NCBI GenBank assembly: GCA_963794265.1 | Contig: CAWCDJ010000004.1 | Coordinates: forward strand, 62,001 to 126,000 | Direction: 5' to 3' | Length of the DNA stretch: 64,000 bases | DNA from: CAWCDJ01 sp963794265 | GTDB taxonomy: Bacteria; Acidobacteriota; Terriglobia; Bryobacterales; Bryobacteraceae | Shown: in pieces, positions 7,689-17,998 of the stretch | Layout: each line of letters opens with the position of its first letter | How positions within the stretch are numbered: the first letter of the stretch is position 1 | The notes under the pieces: model-generated | Told to the model about the DNA's origin: nothing | Database searches by the model: none | What the model saw: only the letters and a program-made list of their open reading frames with translations | Made by a program: the position numbers and the translations under genes

Positions 7689-9374
7689 TCACCCGGCGAA
7701 GGGCGAAGCGCCCTCATCGCCGTACCACTGGTACGATTTTTCTTCCGTGCCGAAGCGCCAGCGCATGGGGGCGGTAGTCTCGAACCAGTCAAGCGGCTCG
7801 GCTTCGGGCTGAGTCCTCGCCGCCACGGCGAAGGCCGCCTTCAACGCGGTCTTCTGTTCCGCTCCGAGCGCGGCGGGGTCTGCCGACGCGAACAGCGCCG
7901 TGCCGCTGCGTGCCACCAGGTCCAGCCACTGCTTCGTGAGTTCCCAGGGAACCGCGGGAGTGATCGCCACGCAATCCGGATCGGCGGCGAAGAAGGCGTT
8001 GTGCTGGGGGAGACGGAAGGCGAGCGTGTTGACACCCATCTTGCGGGTGCGCTCCCACTCGCGTCCGCTGGTATCGTCGCCGGTGCGCTGGGCTTCGAAG
8101 ATGCCGGCGCCCAGGTGTCCGATGGTATTGCAGCCGAGCAGCAGGCCATCGCCCGCACCTTCACGCAGGGCGCGGTAAAGCTGCCCGACGATCTCGGCGG
8201 TGGTGCGGCCGCGGTCGGCGAAGTGCCAGCCGCTGTCGGTGAGCCGCACATCCATTTGAAAGCCCCAGCGATTGTAAATGTCGAAAGTCGAGAAATCGTG
8301 TTTGATCAACTCGTATCCCCATTCGCGAATGCCGCGTACGGATTGCCGGATGTCTTCAAGCACCTCGGGGACACTCGGGTCGAGCACGGTCATCGGCGTG
8401 CCGCGGTTTCCGGCGGAGCGCAACCTCCAGCCGGCGGGCACATCCTGCACCGTGAGCAGCGGGCGAATCCAGATGCCGGGGCGCACGCCGCGTTGGCGGA
8501 TGCCGGCGGCGAGCCCGGCCATATCGGGAAACCGATCGTTGCCGTGCGAGTTCGGTCCGGCACCCTCGGCGTTGGGGTTCCAGCCCATGTCGATCACCAT
8601 GAACGGCCGGTTGGATGCGCCGGCGGGTGCTGCCTCCGCCAGAATTCCGGAATCGCGCAGCACCTCGGCGGGGCCGAAATTCTTGCCGTAGGTGTAATAC
8701 CAGTTGTTGCCGCCGTAGATCGGCGCGGCGGCCAGCCGCGGCTTCTCGCAGAGCATCCGGCAAAGCTCGCGCATCGTCTGAACCGGCGTGCGGCCGTCGC
8801 GAGGGAGGGTGGCACGAACCACCGCCGCTTCCAGGCGGCGGTCGCCCAGGCGCACCCCGGAGCCTCCGTTGCGAAGATCGAGCCACAGCGAAATGCCGGC
8901 CGGGTCCGCCTGCCAGAAGCAGACAGCGGCGGCGCCCGTCTTCACACCGTAGGCGTGCGCGGCTCCGGGCGCGGAGATGCCGAAATACCAGGGCATGGGC
9001 CGCCCGGGGACGCCGCCGCGCCATTCCAGGTCGCCGTAGCTGCGCTCCCAGTGGTCGCCGAGATAGCGGAACTGTTCGGACATCACACCGCGCCAGCGCA
9101 AGCACACGTGTTCCACTTCGGCGGCGGGCGCGGAGACGGTGACGGGCACCTCCCAAAGCCTGCCCGCGCGGCGCGGTTCGGCGCTGACCTCCACGCCCGG
9201 GCCTTGCCAGATTTCGCCCGAGCGCGTGAGCACCTTGCGCCCCGAAGAGCCGTGCAGGCTGACCACGTCGGGACGGCGAAAGACGTCCACGCGAGGAATA
9301 CGAGCGGCCGAAGCCGGACCCTGCGCGAGCGCAAGCGGCACGGCGGCCGCACCTAGAAACGATCTGCGGTTCAT
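7689..9374 (-). CDS. Secreted alpha-galactosidase-like glycoside hydrolase (clan GH-D, GH36/GH27-like)
   Basis: A 561-residue exported protein. The start chosen gives a Tat-like signal (MNRRSFLGAAAVPLALAQG). The middle is a TIM barrel of the alpha-galactosidase superfamily: FMVIDMGWNPN, then GVRPGIWIRPLL, then GYELIKHDFSTFDIYNRWG. KHD matches the KxD nucleophile motif of GH27/GH36, and the later DDTSGREWERTRKMG is where the acid/base would lie. The C-terminal 100 residues look like a beta domain (APMRWRFGTEEKSYQWYG). The likely role is removal of alpha-linked galactose or a related sugar from oligosaccharides outside the cytoplasm. The 77 residues upstream in the same frame are not translated protein: they lie before the signal peptide. 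Confidence 0.75.
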   Translation of the reverse strand: MNRRSFLGAAAVPLALAQGPASAARIPRVDVFRRPDVVSLHGSSGRKVLTRSGEIWQGPGVEVSAEPRRAGRLWEVPVTVSAPAAEVEHVCLRWRGVMSEQFRYLGDHWERSYGDLEWRGGVPGRPMPWYFGISAPGAAHAYGVKTGAAAVCFWQADPAGISLWLDLRNGGSGVRLGDRRLEAAVVRATLPRDGRTPVQTMRELCRMLCEKPRLAAAPIYGGNNWYYTYGKNFGPAEVLRDSGILAEAAPAGASNRPFMVIDMGWNPNAEGAGPNSHGNDRFPDMAGLAAGIRQRGVRPGIWIRPLLTVQDVPAGWRLRSAGNRGTPMTVLDPSVPEVLEDIRQSVRGIREWGYELIKHDFSTFDIYNRWGFQMDVRLTDSGWHFADRGRTTAEIVGQLYRALREGAGDGLLLGCNTIGHLGAGIFEAQRTGDDTSGREWERTRKMGVNTLAFRLPQHNAFFAADPDCVAITPAVPWELTKQWLDLVARSGTALFASADPAALGAEQKTALKAAFAVAARTQPEAEPLDWFETTAPMRWRFGTEEKSYQWYGDEGASPFAG

Positions 9375-9439
9375 CAAGCTGATTCTCTCACCCCTCAGCT
9401 TGCGGGAAGGGCGCCCTACAGGCCATTCCCACAGGATCT

Positions 9440-10377
9440 TTAATGGCCGTTCGGGATTGCCGGCGACATCAGCCATGGCGTGAACAGGACATTGTCCCAG
9501 CGGTCGAACATCCGGGTGTGTTCGGGCCGTGCGTGCAGCCCCACCAGTTGCGAGTAGCGTCGAGAGTCCCGGTGCCGAGATTGGCCGCACCCGCGCCCGT
9601 ACCATTCAGGTTGTTCCAATGCGCTTCCACCGTGGCGCCTGTGTGGGCAACGATATCGATCGCCTCGTCTTTGATTACATTCTGCGAGATGACCGTTCCC
9701 GTGATGGCGGAGAATCCGTAGACGTTGATGCCGGTCGGCCCCGGCGTAAACGCGTCAGCCGTGTCCGCTCCGTTTCCGGAAATGTAGTTGCCGGTAATCA
9801 CGTTGTTGTTGAGGTTCTCGTGTGGTCCATGAGCATGGAACGTGACCCCCGGCAGTCCGTTATTCAAGATTCGATTGCCGGTGATCAGGTTATCGGAAAC
9901 GCGCCCGGAGGGCAGGAATGCGAAGAGTCCCACACCCGCACCGCCTCCCAGCACGCCGTTCCCGGAGGACTCATTTCCGATGATGGCATTCCGGTAGACA
10001 CCGAATGGCGTGGTTGCGCCCGTGGATGGGGCGGGCGGGTGAGACGGCATGGTGATCCCGCAATCGTACAGATTGTTTTGGACCAGGTTCCCGCTGACGA
10101 GGTTGTCGTGCGTCGCACCGGTCTCGTCACTGATCAAAATTCCTCCCGAGTTGGCATAGATGTGGTTGCCCGCTAGCACGGAGTGATCGACGCCTGACAG
10201 GTGAACTCCTTCGCCGCAATCGAGACCTTCCGAAGTCTCGAAACTGGGCAGTCCCGGGCACGTCAGGCTGGTGAGGTCCAGGCTGCGGTCATTATTGGTG
10301 ATCTGGTTGTTCTGGAGGGTGACAGCCGAGCCATTGGTGATCAGGACACGTTCGAAATTGGCGAGAGCGTCTCTCAC
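9440..10377 (-). pseudogene. Right-handed parallel beta-helix repeat protein, 5'-truncated with a 3' frameshift
   Basis: About 300 residues of PbH1-type repeats, with recurring NNxITxN, NxIxGNxSSGN and GNYISGNG turns typical of NosD/pectate-lyase-like beta-helix surface proteins. The frame opens directly downstream of another gene at a GTG (10,377). It begins mid-repeat (NFERVLITNGSAVTLQNNQ) with no signal peptide, so the N-terminus is missing. Near 9,485-9,495 the frame breaks. The present frame stops at 9,469 after CSTAGTMS, whereas the alternative frame continues with WDNVLFTPWL, the usual end of this family after NWWGC...GCST, and stops at 9,440. Truncation plus frameshift make a functional product unlikely. 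Confidence 0.75.
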
Positions 10378-10397
10378 TGCACCAATCCGGACCGGTA

Positions 10398-11051
10398 CTA
10401 GCGCATGTAGAACAGGCTGAGGCGCGGCAGTCCGGACTTCTCGAGAAGGTTCCGCTCCAGGTACTGTTTTTCGAGCATCGCCAACTGGTCCGCGGTCATC
10501 TTGCCGCGGTACGGGCGAAGCTGGCGATCGAGCTCCTGCCGCGCGGCGAGTAACTGCTCTTCCGTCTGGCGTGTGCGCGCGGCGGCGATCATCTTCTCTT
10601 CGAGCACCGTCAGGCGCTGCTCCAGCGCTTCCAGGTTTCCGTAATGCTGTTCGAGATCGGCGGCGATCTTGCGCAAGGACGCGGCGATCTCTTCGAAGTC
10701 TTTGGAAAGCGCGGCAGCGTTGGCTTCGAGATACGCGCGCAGGTCTTCGATCGGGAAAGGCGGCGCGGCTTCCTTCCGCGGCGGGGCGTTGCCCGCCATG
10801 ATCTGCGCTTCGGTGAGCACGGCCTGCGCGCAAAAGGCGAGGGAGTTGACCATCTGGGTCTTCACCCTTCGGCTGCGCCACTTTTCGAAGGCCGCATCGA
10901 TGCCGCGCAGTACGGCTTCGAGCGGCACCTCGGAATTTTTCCAGCTTTCGACCAGCGCCCAGTCGAGCGGAGAGAGCAGGAAGAGGCTCGTGCCGCGGGC
11001 ACGCTGGAAGTGCTCTTCGATCTCCGTGAAGTAATTGAAGTAGTTCAGCAA
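10398..11051 (-). CDS. Hypothetical coiled-coil protein, 217 aa, last gene of the valS operon
   Basis: The product opens MLNYFNYFTEIEEHFQRARG and holds SPLDWALVESWKNSEVPLEAVLRGIDAAFEKWR, a small helical domain common in acidobacterial hypothetical proteins. Residues 115-175 are a strong coiled coil with heptad Leu/Ala (LEQHYGNLEALEQRLTVLEEK). No signal peptide or membrane segment is seen. The start overlaps the coaX stop by 7 nt, so it is almost certainly co-translated with coaX. The truncated beta-helix gene lies directly beyond its stop. Function unknown; coupling with cofactor genes is only positional evidence. Confidence 0.75.
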   Translation of the reverse strand: MLNYFNYFTEIEEHFQRARGTSLFLLSPLDWALVESWKNSEVPLEAVLRGIDAAFEKWRSRRVKTQMVNSLAFCAQAVLTEAQIMAGNAPPRKEAAPPFPIEDLRAYLEANAAALSKDFEEIAASLRKIAADLEQHYGNLEALEQRLTVLEEKMIAAARTRQTEEQLLAARQELDRQLRPYRGKMTADQLAMLEKQYLERNLLEKSGLPRLSLFYMR

Positions 11052-11830
11052 CGGTGCGTGCGTTCCCAGATCATTTGCAGCCCCTCGAGGGTCAGGTGCT
11101 CATCCACCGTCTTGAGGAAGCGCGAACCGGTGACGATGAGTTGCGCCTGGCCCCCGGTGGCCACCGTCTTGGTTTCAGGACCCAGAGTCTCGATCATCCG
11201 CTCCAGGATGCCATCGATCATGCCGATCGCGCCGAAGTAAAGGCCGGACCGCATGCTCGAAACGGTGTTCGTGCCGATAACGTTCCTGGGCGGGCGGAAA
11301 TCAACCAGCGGCAGGCGCGCGGTCTTGCTGAAAAGTGCGTCGATGGAGATACCGATTCCGACGGCGATGGCGCCGCCCAGATACTCGGCGTCTTTCGAAA
11401 CCACGTCGAAGTTGATGGTGGTGCCGAGATCGACGATCACACACGGGCCGCCATACTTTTGAAATCCCGCAACGCCGTTCACCAGGCGGTCGGCGCCGAC
11501 CTCGTAGGGACTGTCGTAGCGGATCGTCAGCCCGAGATCCGTGTGCGGGCCGACGAAGGCCGGCTCGGTGTGGAAGTAGCGTTCGGCCATGAACCGCAGG
11601 GTCGAGTTGATGGGGGGCACGACGCTCGAAATGATCATGCCCTCGATGGTCGCGATATCCAGGCCGGCCGGGGAAAACAGGTTGTGCAGCAGGATGCCCC
11701 ACTCGTCGGCGGTCTGCTCCTGCACCGTGCGCAGCCGCCAATGGCTCAACAGCCGGCGGCCTTCGAACGCTCCAATCGTGATGTTACTGTTGCCTGCGTC
11801 AAGAGCCAGCAGCACGTACGCCTCCAGCAA
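11045..11830 (-). CDS. coaX: Type III pantothenate kinase
   Basis: CoaX catalyses ATP-dependent phosphorylation of pantothenate, the first committed step of coenzyme A synthesis, and belongs to the ASKHA fold. The first phosphate motif is LALDAGNSNITIG near the N-terminus. The middle motif is GADRLVNGVAGFQKYG, and the second nucleotide-binding loop is IVDLGTTINFDVV. At 261 residues it has family length. The start overlaps the birA stop by 32 nt; a GTG five codons later would shorten this to 17 nt and give the common start VLLALDAGN. It is part of the valS-nadC-birA-coaX operon. Confidence 0.95.
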   Translation of the reverse strand: MLEAYVLLALDAGNSNITIGAFEGRRLLSHWRLRTVQEQTADEWGILLHNLFSPAGLDIATIEGMIISSVVPPINSTLRFMAERYFHTEPAFVGPHTDLGLTIRYDSPYEVGADRLVNGVAGFQKYGGPCVIVDLGTTINFDVVSKDAEYLGGAIAVGIGISIDALFSKTARLPLVDFRPPRNVIGTNTVSSMRSGLYFGAIGMIDGILERMIETLGPETKTVATGGQAQLIVTGSRFLKTVDEHLTLEGLQMIWERTHRC

Positions 11831-12479
11831 GAATCAGGGTATCGGTTCCGTCGTCGCGCCGCACGATCAGGAAGCCGTCGCGGTCGAGACCGGCGGTGGT
11901 GCCTTCGACGATGCCGTCGGGCAGGTCCACGAATACGCGGCGGCCAGCGGCATAGCTCGAAGCCCGGGTGAAGAGACGGAGGATGGTCTCGGAGTCCTCC
12001 GCGGCCATCACATCCACGGCGGGAACCAGCGCGGCCAGCAGATCGTCACGCGAGATTTCACGGCCCGCGTGGAGCCGAAGCGAGGTTGCGATTTCGACCA
12101 GGTCGGGTGGAAATGAAATGTGATTGAGGTTGATGCCGATGCCGGCGACGGCCTTGTCGCCGGTCAATTGCACCAGGATGCCCGCCACTTTGCGGTCTCC
12201 CAGCATGAGGTCGTTGGGCCAGCGGATGTCGCAGCGCAGACCGGTGACCTTCTCGATGGCATCCACGCCCGCCAGGCCCAGCGCAAGGGTCAACAATGGG
12301 GTAGGCGCGAGCACCATGGAGCAGTACAGACCGGCTCCGGCTTCGGAGTGCCAGGTGTGACCGTGGCGGCCGTGGCCGGCGGTCTGCTCGTCGGCGATGA
12401 CAACGTCACCGATTTTAAGGTCCGCGGCCACCCGCATAGTGGAGTCGATGGTGGCGAAGTGCAGGACCTGGCGGCTCAC
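11799..12479 (-). CDS. birA: Biotin--[acetyl-CoA-carboxylase] ligase
   Basis: A 226-residue ligase that activates biotin with ATP and attaches it to the carboxyl-carrier subunit of acetyl-CoA carboxylase. Signatures are the start FATIDSTM, the biotin-adenylate loop GHGRHGHTWHSEAGAGLYCS, RWPNDLML, the lysine segment KVAGILVQ, and GIGINLN. The N-terminal helix-turn-helix of bifunctional BirA repressors is absent, so this is a monofunctional class I ligase that cannot bind DNA in that way. The GTG start at 12,479 overlaps the nadC stop in a GTGA arrangement. The longer in-frame extension is a shadow of nadC. Confidence 0.93.
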   Translation of the reverse strand: MSRQVLHFATIDSTMRVAADLKIGDVVIADEQTAGHGRHGHTWHSEAGAGLYCSMVLAPTPLLTLALGLAGVDAIEKVTGLRCDIRWPNDLMLGDRKVAGILVQLTGDKAVAGIGINLNHISFPPDLVEIATSLRLHAGREISRDDLLAALVPAVDVMAAEDSETILRLFTRASSYAAGRRVFVDLPDGIVEGTTAGLDRDGFLIVRRDDGTDTLILAGGVRAAGS

Positions 12480-13266
12480 ACCCACTCCAGCCAGAAGCTG
12501 ATATCCACGGCGCGGGCCGAGTGCGTGATGGCGCCGGAGGAGACGAAGTCGGCGCCGGCTTCCGCATACGCACGGACGTTTTCCAGCGTGATGCCGCCGG
12601 AGAGCTCGACCTTGGCCCGGCCGCCGATTTCCCGTACCCATCGGGCGGCCTCGGCGGGCGTGAGGTTGTCGAGCAGCAGGTGCGCGGCGCCCGCATCCAG
12701 CGCTTCGCGGAGCTCTTGCCGCGTACGTACTTCGATTTCGACGGGGCGTCCGGCCGAACGGGCCCGCGCAATTGCGTTCGGAACGCCGCCCGCCGCCGCG
12801 ATATGGTTGTTCTTGATCAGAATAGCGTCGTAAAGCCCCATGCGGTGGTTGGTGACTCCGCCCGCCGCCGCGGCGGCTTTTTCGAGCACCCGCATCCCCG
12901 GCGTCGTCTTGCGCGTATCGAGAATGCGGCAGCCGGTTCCGGCCACGGCTTCCGAAAATCGGCGCGCAAGGGTTGCGACTCCGCTCAGGCGTTGCAGGAA
13001 GTTCAGGGACACGCGCTCCCGGGTGAGCAACGCGCGGGCGGTGCCGGCCACCTCCGCGATCACTTCCCCATCGGCGCAGGCATCGCCGTCACGCTTGTGG
13101 AGCGCGGGCTCGTCGTAGAGCTCGCGCAGAATCTCGAGACCGGCGACGATCAGCGGCTCGCGCGCCAGAAACCGCCCGCGCGCCATCTGCGATTCGGGGA
13201 CGCAAGCCTCGGTCGTGATGTCGCCCGGACCGATATCTTCTTCGAGCGCGAGACGCACAATCGCGG

Positions 13267-13270
<4 letters not shown>
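12476..13270 (-). CDS. nadC: Nicotinate-nucleotide pyrophosphorylase (quinolinate phosphoribosyltransferase)
   Basis: NadC converts quinolinate and PRPP to nicotinate mononucleotide in de novo NAD synthesis. The 264-residue protein has LEEDIGPGDITTEA at the N-terminus, the substrate-binding TRKTTPGMRVLEKAA, GGVTNHRMGLYDAILIKNNH, and the C-terminal barrel motif VELSGGITLENV. It sits between valS and birA with 4-nt ATGA and GTGA overlaps on either side, indicating translational coupling. Confidence 0.95.
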
Positions 13271-15924
<2,654 letters not shown>

Positions 15925-15933
15925 GGGGGACTT

Positions 15934-15942
15934 ACTATAATA
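15934..15942 (-). promoter_or_regulatory. -10-like element of the valS operon
   Basis: Read on the minus strand this is TATTATAGT, two overlapping -10-like hexamers ending 9-12 nt before the valS ATG. The predicted start site leaves a leader of only about 3-6 nt. No Shine-Dalgarno is present, so valS may be translated from a near-leaderless mRNA. Confidence 0.4.
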
Positions 15943-15969
15943 GCAGGCGACGCACGCTTACCGCCTGCT

Positions 15970-16002
15970 GCTCACAGAGCCGCGACGTCAGGGAGCGGGC
16001 GC
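15970..16002. repeat. Dispersed intergenic repeat, copy 1 (single arm)
   Basis: The sequence contains CAGAGCCGCGACGTCAGGGA followed by GCGGGC, a slightly degenerate copy of the right arm of the hairpin repeat at 42,428-42,471. It lies just past the stop of the M28 peptidase gene, before the valS promoter. Confidence 0.6.
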
Positions 16003-16005
16003 ACC

Positions 16006-17490
16006 CTATTTCGTGGCGTGCACCAGGGCGTCGTGCGCCTTGATGTAGCGCTCGGTCTTCGGATCGGAAGCGTTCCACTGCGGGTCCGCGGCGGCATCGG
16101 CGACCCGGTAAACGGCCAGGGCGACGGCGCTGTCCACCTTCGCCATATTTTCGTAGTCGATTTTCGGCCACTCGTCGCCCGGCTTGTGGTAATCGGGGAA
16201 AATGTATCCCACCGAGAGCGTGTGGGAGGGGATTCCGGCGTCCGCAAAAGCTTGGTTATCGCTCCGGGCAAAAAACGCATCGCTGCTCGCCTCGTCCTTG
16301 ACCACTGCGATGTTGAATGCTTCGCCGGCTCGCTTGAGGTCGCCCGTCAGGTTCGTGTAATCGAAGCCGGTGACGTTGACCAGGCCGACGCGCGGCCCGG
16401 TGACGTCGTCGGTGCGGCCCATCTGTTCGAGGTTGAGGTCGGCCACCGTCCGGGCGAGCGGGAAGATGGGGTGGCTCGCATAATAGCGCGAGCCCACCAG
16501 GCCGAGTTCCTCCCCGAACAGGGCGACGAAAACGATGCTGCGCATCGGCCGCCGGGGCAGCGCTGCCAGGGTCTTGGCGATTTCGATCACCGAGGCGGTT
16601 CCGCTGGCGTCATCGTTGGCGCCGTTGTAAATGTGGTCTCCCGGACCGGTGCCGCGCACGCCCAGGTGATCGTAATGCGCGGTGACGAGCACATAGGATT
16701 GCGCCAGGCTCGGGTTGGAACCGGGGAGCACCCCCACTACGTTCTTCAGCTTGACCGGGACCGCCCCGGGAGCCGCGACGTGGAGCGAAACGGCGCCGTC
16801 CAGCGGGCCGGGCGCTGCTGCCGCAAGTGCGATTCGTATGCCCGAATCCCAAACCGCGAGGATCGGGACGGACTTGGCCGAAACTTCCCGCAGCCGTGCG
16901 CTGGCGCTCATGCCCTGGCTGCCGGCGCGCAGCACAATGACGGCGGCGGGCTGGAGTTTCGCGGCCAGCGCCGGGATCCGGCGCAGAAGCGAAAACCCGC
17001 CGGCGGAGGCATCCACAATCAACACCTTGCCGCGAATCTGCTCCCGGCTCAGGGCATCGAGCGCGGACGCTTCGAGAGGCGCCTTCACCGCGGCGGCCCG
17101 GCTCAGGTCAGCGGCCGCGGCATCGATGAGCCCGACCGAGGCCGTGTCCGCCTGGAGCGTTTGGCCACCAGTTTCGACGGTCAGTTTGAGTCCGTCGAAG
17201 TTCGGCGTGACGCTTTCGAACAGGGCTGTTTGGAAATAGCCGTCGTCGCCGGCGGGGTCGAGGCCCGCGCGGCGGAACTCGGAGGCGATGAACTCGGCCG
17301 CTACATCCAGCCCCGGGGAAGGTGTCCCGCGACCCTGGAGCGTGTCCGACGCCAGGAAGGAAACGTCGGCCCGGAGATCGTTCGCAGTCAAACGGTTGGA
17401 AATGTCCGCGGGGGCGGGGAGGCTCTGGCCCGCGGCGGCCGCCGCCAGCCAAACGGCGCCGAACGCCATCAAGAAGCGTGTCGAGTTCAT
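16006..17490 (-). CDS. Secreted M28-family zinc aminopeptidase
   Basis: A 494-residue exported di-zinc peptidase that would trim N-terminal residues from peptides outside the cytoplasm. A signal peptide spans about residues 1-23 (start MNSTRFLMAFG). A PA-like insert lies around residues 130-230. The catalytic domain carries the zinc ligands in VTAHYDHLGVRG and YNGANDDASGTASV, the catalytic Glu pair in FGEELGLVGS, and later SSDAFFARSDNQAF and PSHTL. GAAGGA lies about 6 nt before the ATG at 17,490, which overlaps the SET-gene stop in ATGA. The 10 extra upstream in-frame residues belong to SET coding sequence. Confidence 0.9.
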   Translation of the reverse strand: MNSTRFLMAFGAVWLAAAAAGQSLPAPADISNRLTANDLRADVSFLASDTLQGRGTPSPGLDVAAEFIASEFRRAGLDPAGDDGYFQTALFESVTPNFDGLKLTVETGGQTLQADTASVGLIDAAAADLSRAAAVKAPLEASALDALSREQIRGKVLIVDASAGGFSLLRRIPALAAKLQPAAVIVLRAGSQGMSASARLREVSAKSVPILAVWDSGIRIALAAAAPGPLDGAVSLHVAAPGAVPVKLKNVVGVLPGSNPSLAQSYVLVTAHYDHLGVRGTGPGDHIYNGANDDASGTASVIEIAKTLAALPRRPMRSIVFVALFGEELGLVGSRYYASHPIFPLARTVADLNLEQMGRTDDVTGPRVGLVNVTGFDYTNLTGDLKRAGEAFNIAVVKDEASSDAFFARSDNQAFADAGIPSHTLSVGYIFPDYHKPGDEWPKIDYENMAKVDSAVALAVYRVADAAADPQWNASDPKTERYIKAHDALVHATK

Positions 17491-17939
17491 GATTCCTTCA
17501 AGTTGATCGTGCCCCGGCATCGCGGCGAACCGCAGCGGCAGCGCACTTCTTCGATCTTATCGGAAAACCGGTAGTCGACTGTCAGTTCTTCACCCGGAAG
17601 GATCACGCGGCGGCTGATGTAGAGGATATGGCCTTTCAGGATACAGCTGTACAGATTGGGGTCGCAGCTGTGATTGATGATCTCGGCTCCGCTACCGCCC
17701 GCCGCGCCGTCGATGGTCCAGTAATCGTCGAGCGTGAACAGATAGGTTAAATTACCCTGCCCCCGGCGCTTGGTCTCGCGCCGGCTGATGCGCTCGCCGG
17801 TGTATTCGATTACCTTGCGGCGGGCGGGAATTCGTTCCAGAGCGTACACACCCCGGCGATGGATTTTCGATTCCCGGATGACCAGGCGAAAGGGCGTGTG
17901 GCGAGGGTCGATCGCGGGAGATTTGACGAGGGTTGCCAT
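17487..17939 (-). CDS. SET-domain protein (putative lysine methyltransferase)
   Basis: A compact 150-residue single-domain protein. SET motifs are present in order: RRGVYALERIPARRKVIEYTGE (N-SET strand and SAM-binding start; about residues 28-49), EIINHSCDPNLY (SAM-binding pseudoknot), and EELTVDYRF with the catalytic Tyr. A post-SET cluster CRCGSPRCRG follows, which would bind zinc. SET enzymes methylate protein lysines with S-adenosylmethionine. They are typical of eukaryotic chromatin and patchy in bacteria, so the substrate here is unknown. The ATGA overlap with the M28 peptidase suggests translation coupling, probably a chance of packing rather than a functional pair. Confidence 0.85.
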   Translation of the reverse strand: MATLVKSPAIDPRHTPFRLVIRESKIHRRGVYALERIPARRKVIEYTGERISRRETKRRGQGNLTYLFTLDDYWTIDGAAGGSGAEIINHSCDPNLYSCILKGHILYISRRVILPGEELTVDYRFSDKIEEVRCRCGSPRCRGTINLKES

Positions 17940-17958
17940 GTAGTTTGGATTGCGGTCC

Positions 17959-17984
17959 GCTCCCTCAGTGTACTGTGAGGGAGC
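17959..17984. terminator. 9-bp hairpin between the M14 and SET genes
   Basis: GCTCCCTCA (17,959-17,967) pairs with TGAGGGAGC (17,976-17,984) around an 8-nt loop. It follows the M14 gene on neither side with a T-run, so it may be a factor-dependent terminator or a relative of the GTGAGGGAGC intergenic repeat family in this window. Confidence 0.45.
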
Positions 17985-17998
17985 CGGCCGCCGGGTAT

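Noticed and set aside
9469..10881. 470-codon minus-strand frame including the coiled-coil gene's region
   Set aside because: The first 167 codons are a shifted-frame shadow of the coiled-coil gene; only the beta-helix part is coding.
17959..17984. Hairpin as an intrinsic terminator
   Set aside because: No run of T follows either arm, so a Rho-independent call is not supported; listed only as a possible terminator.
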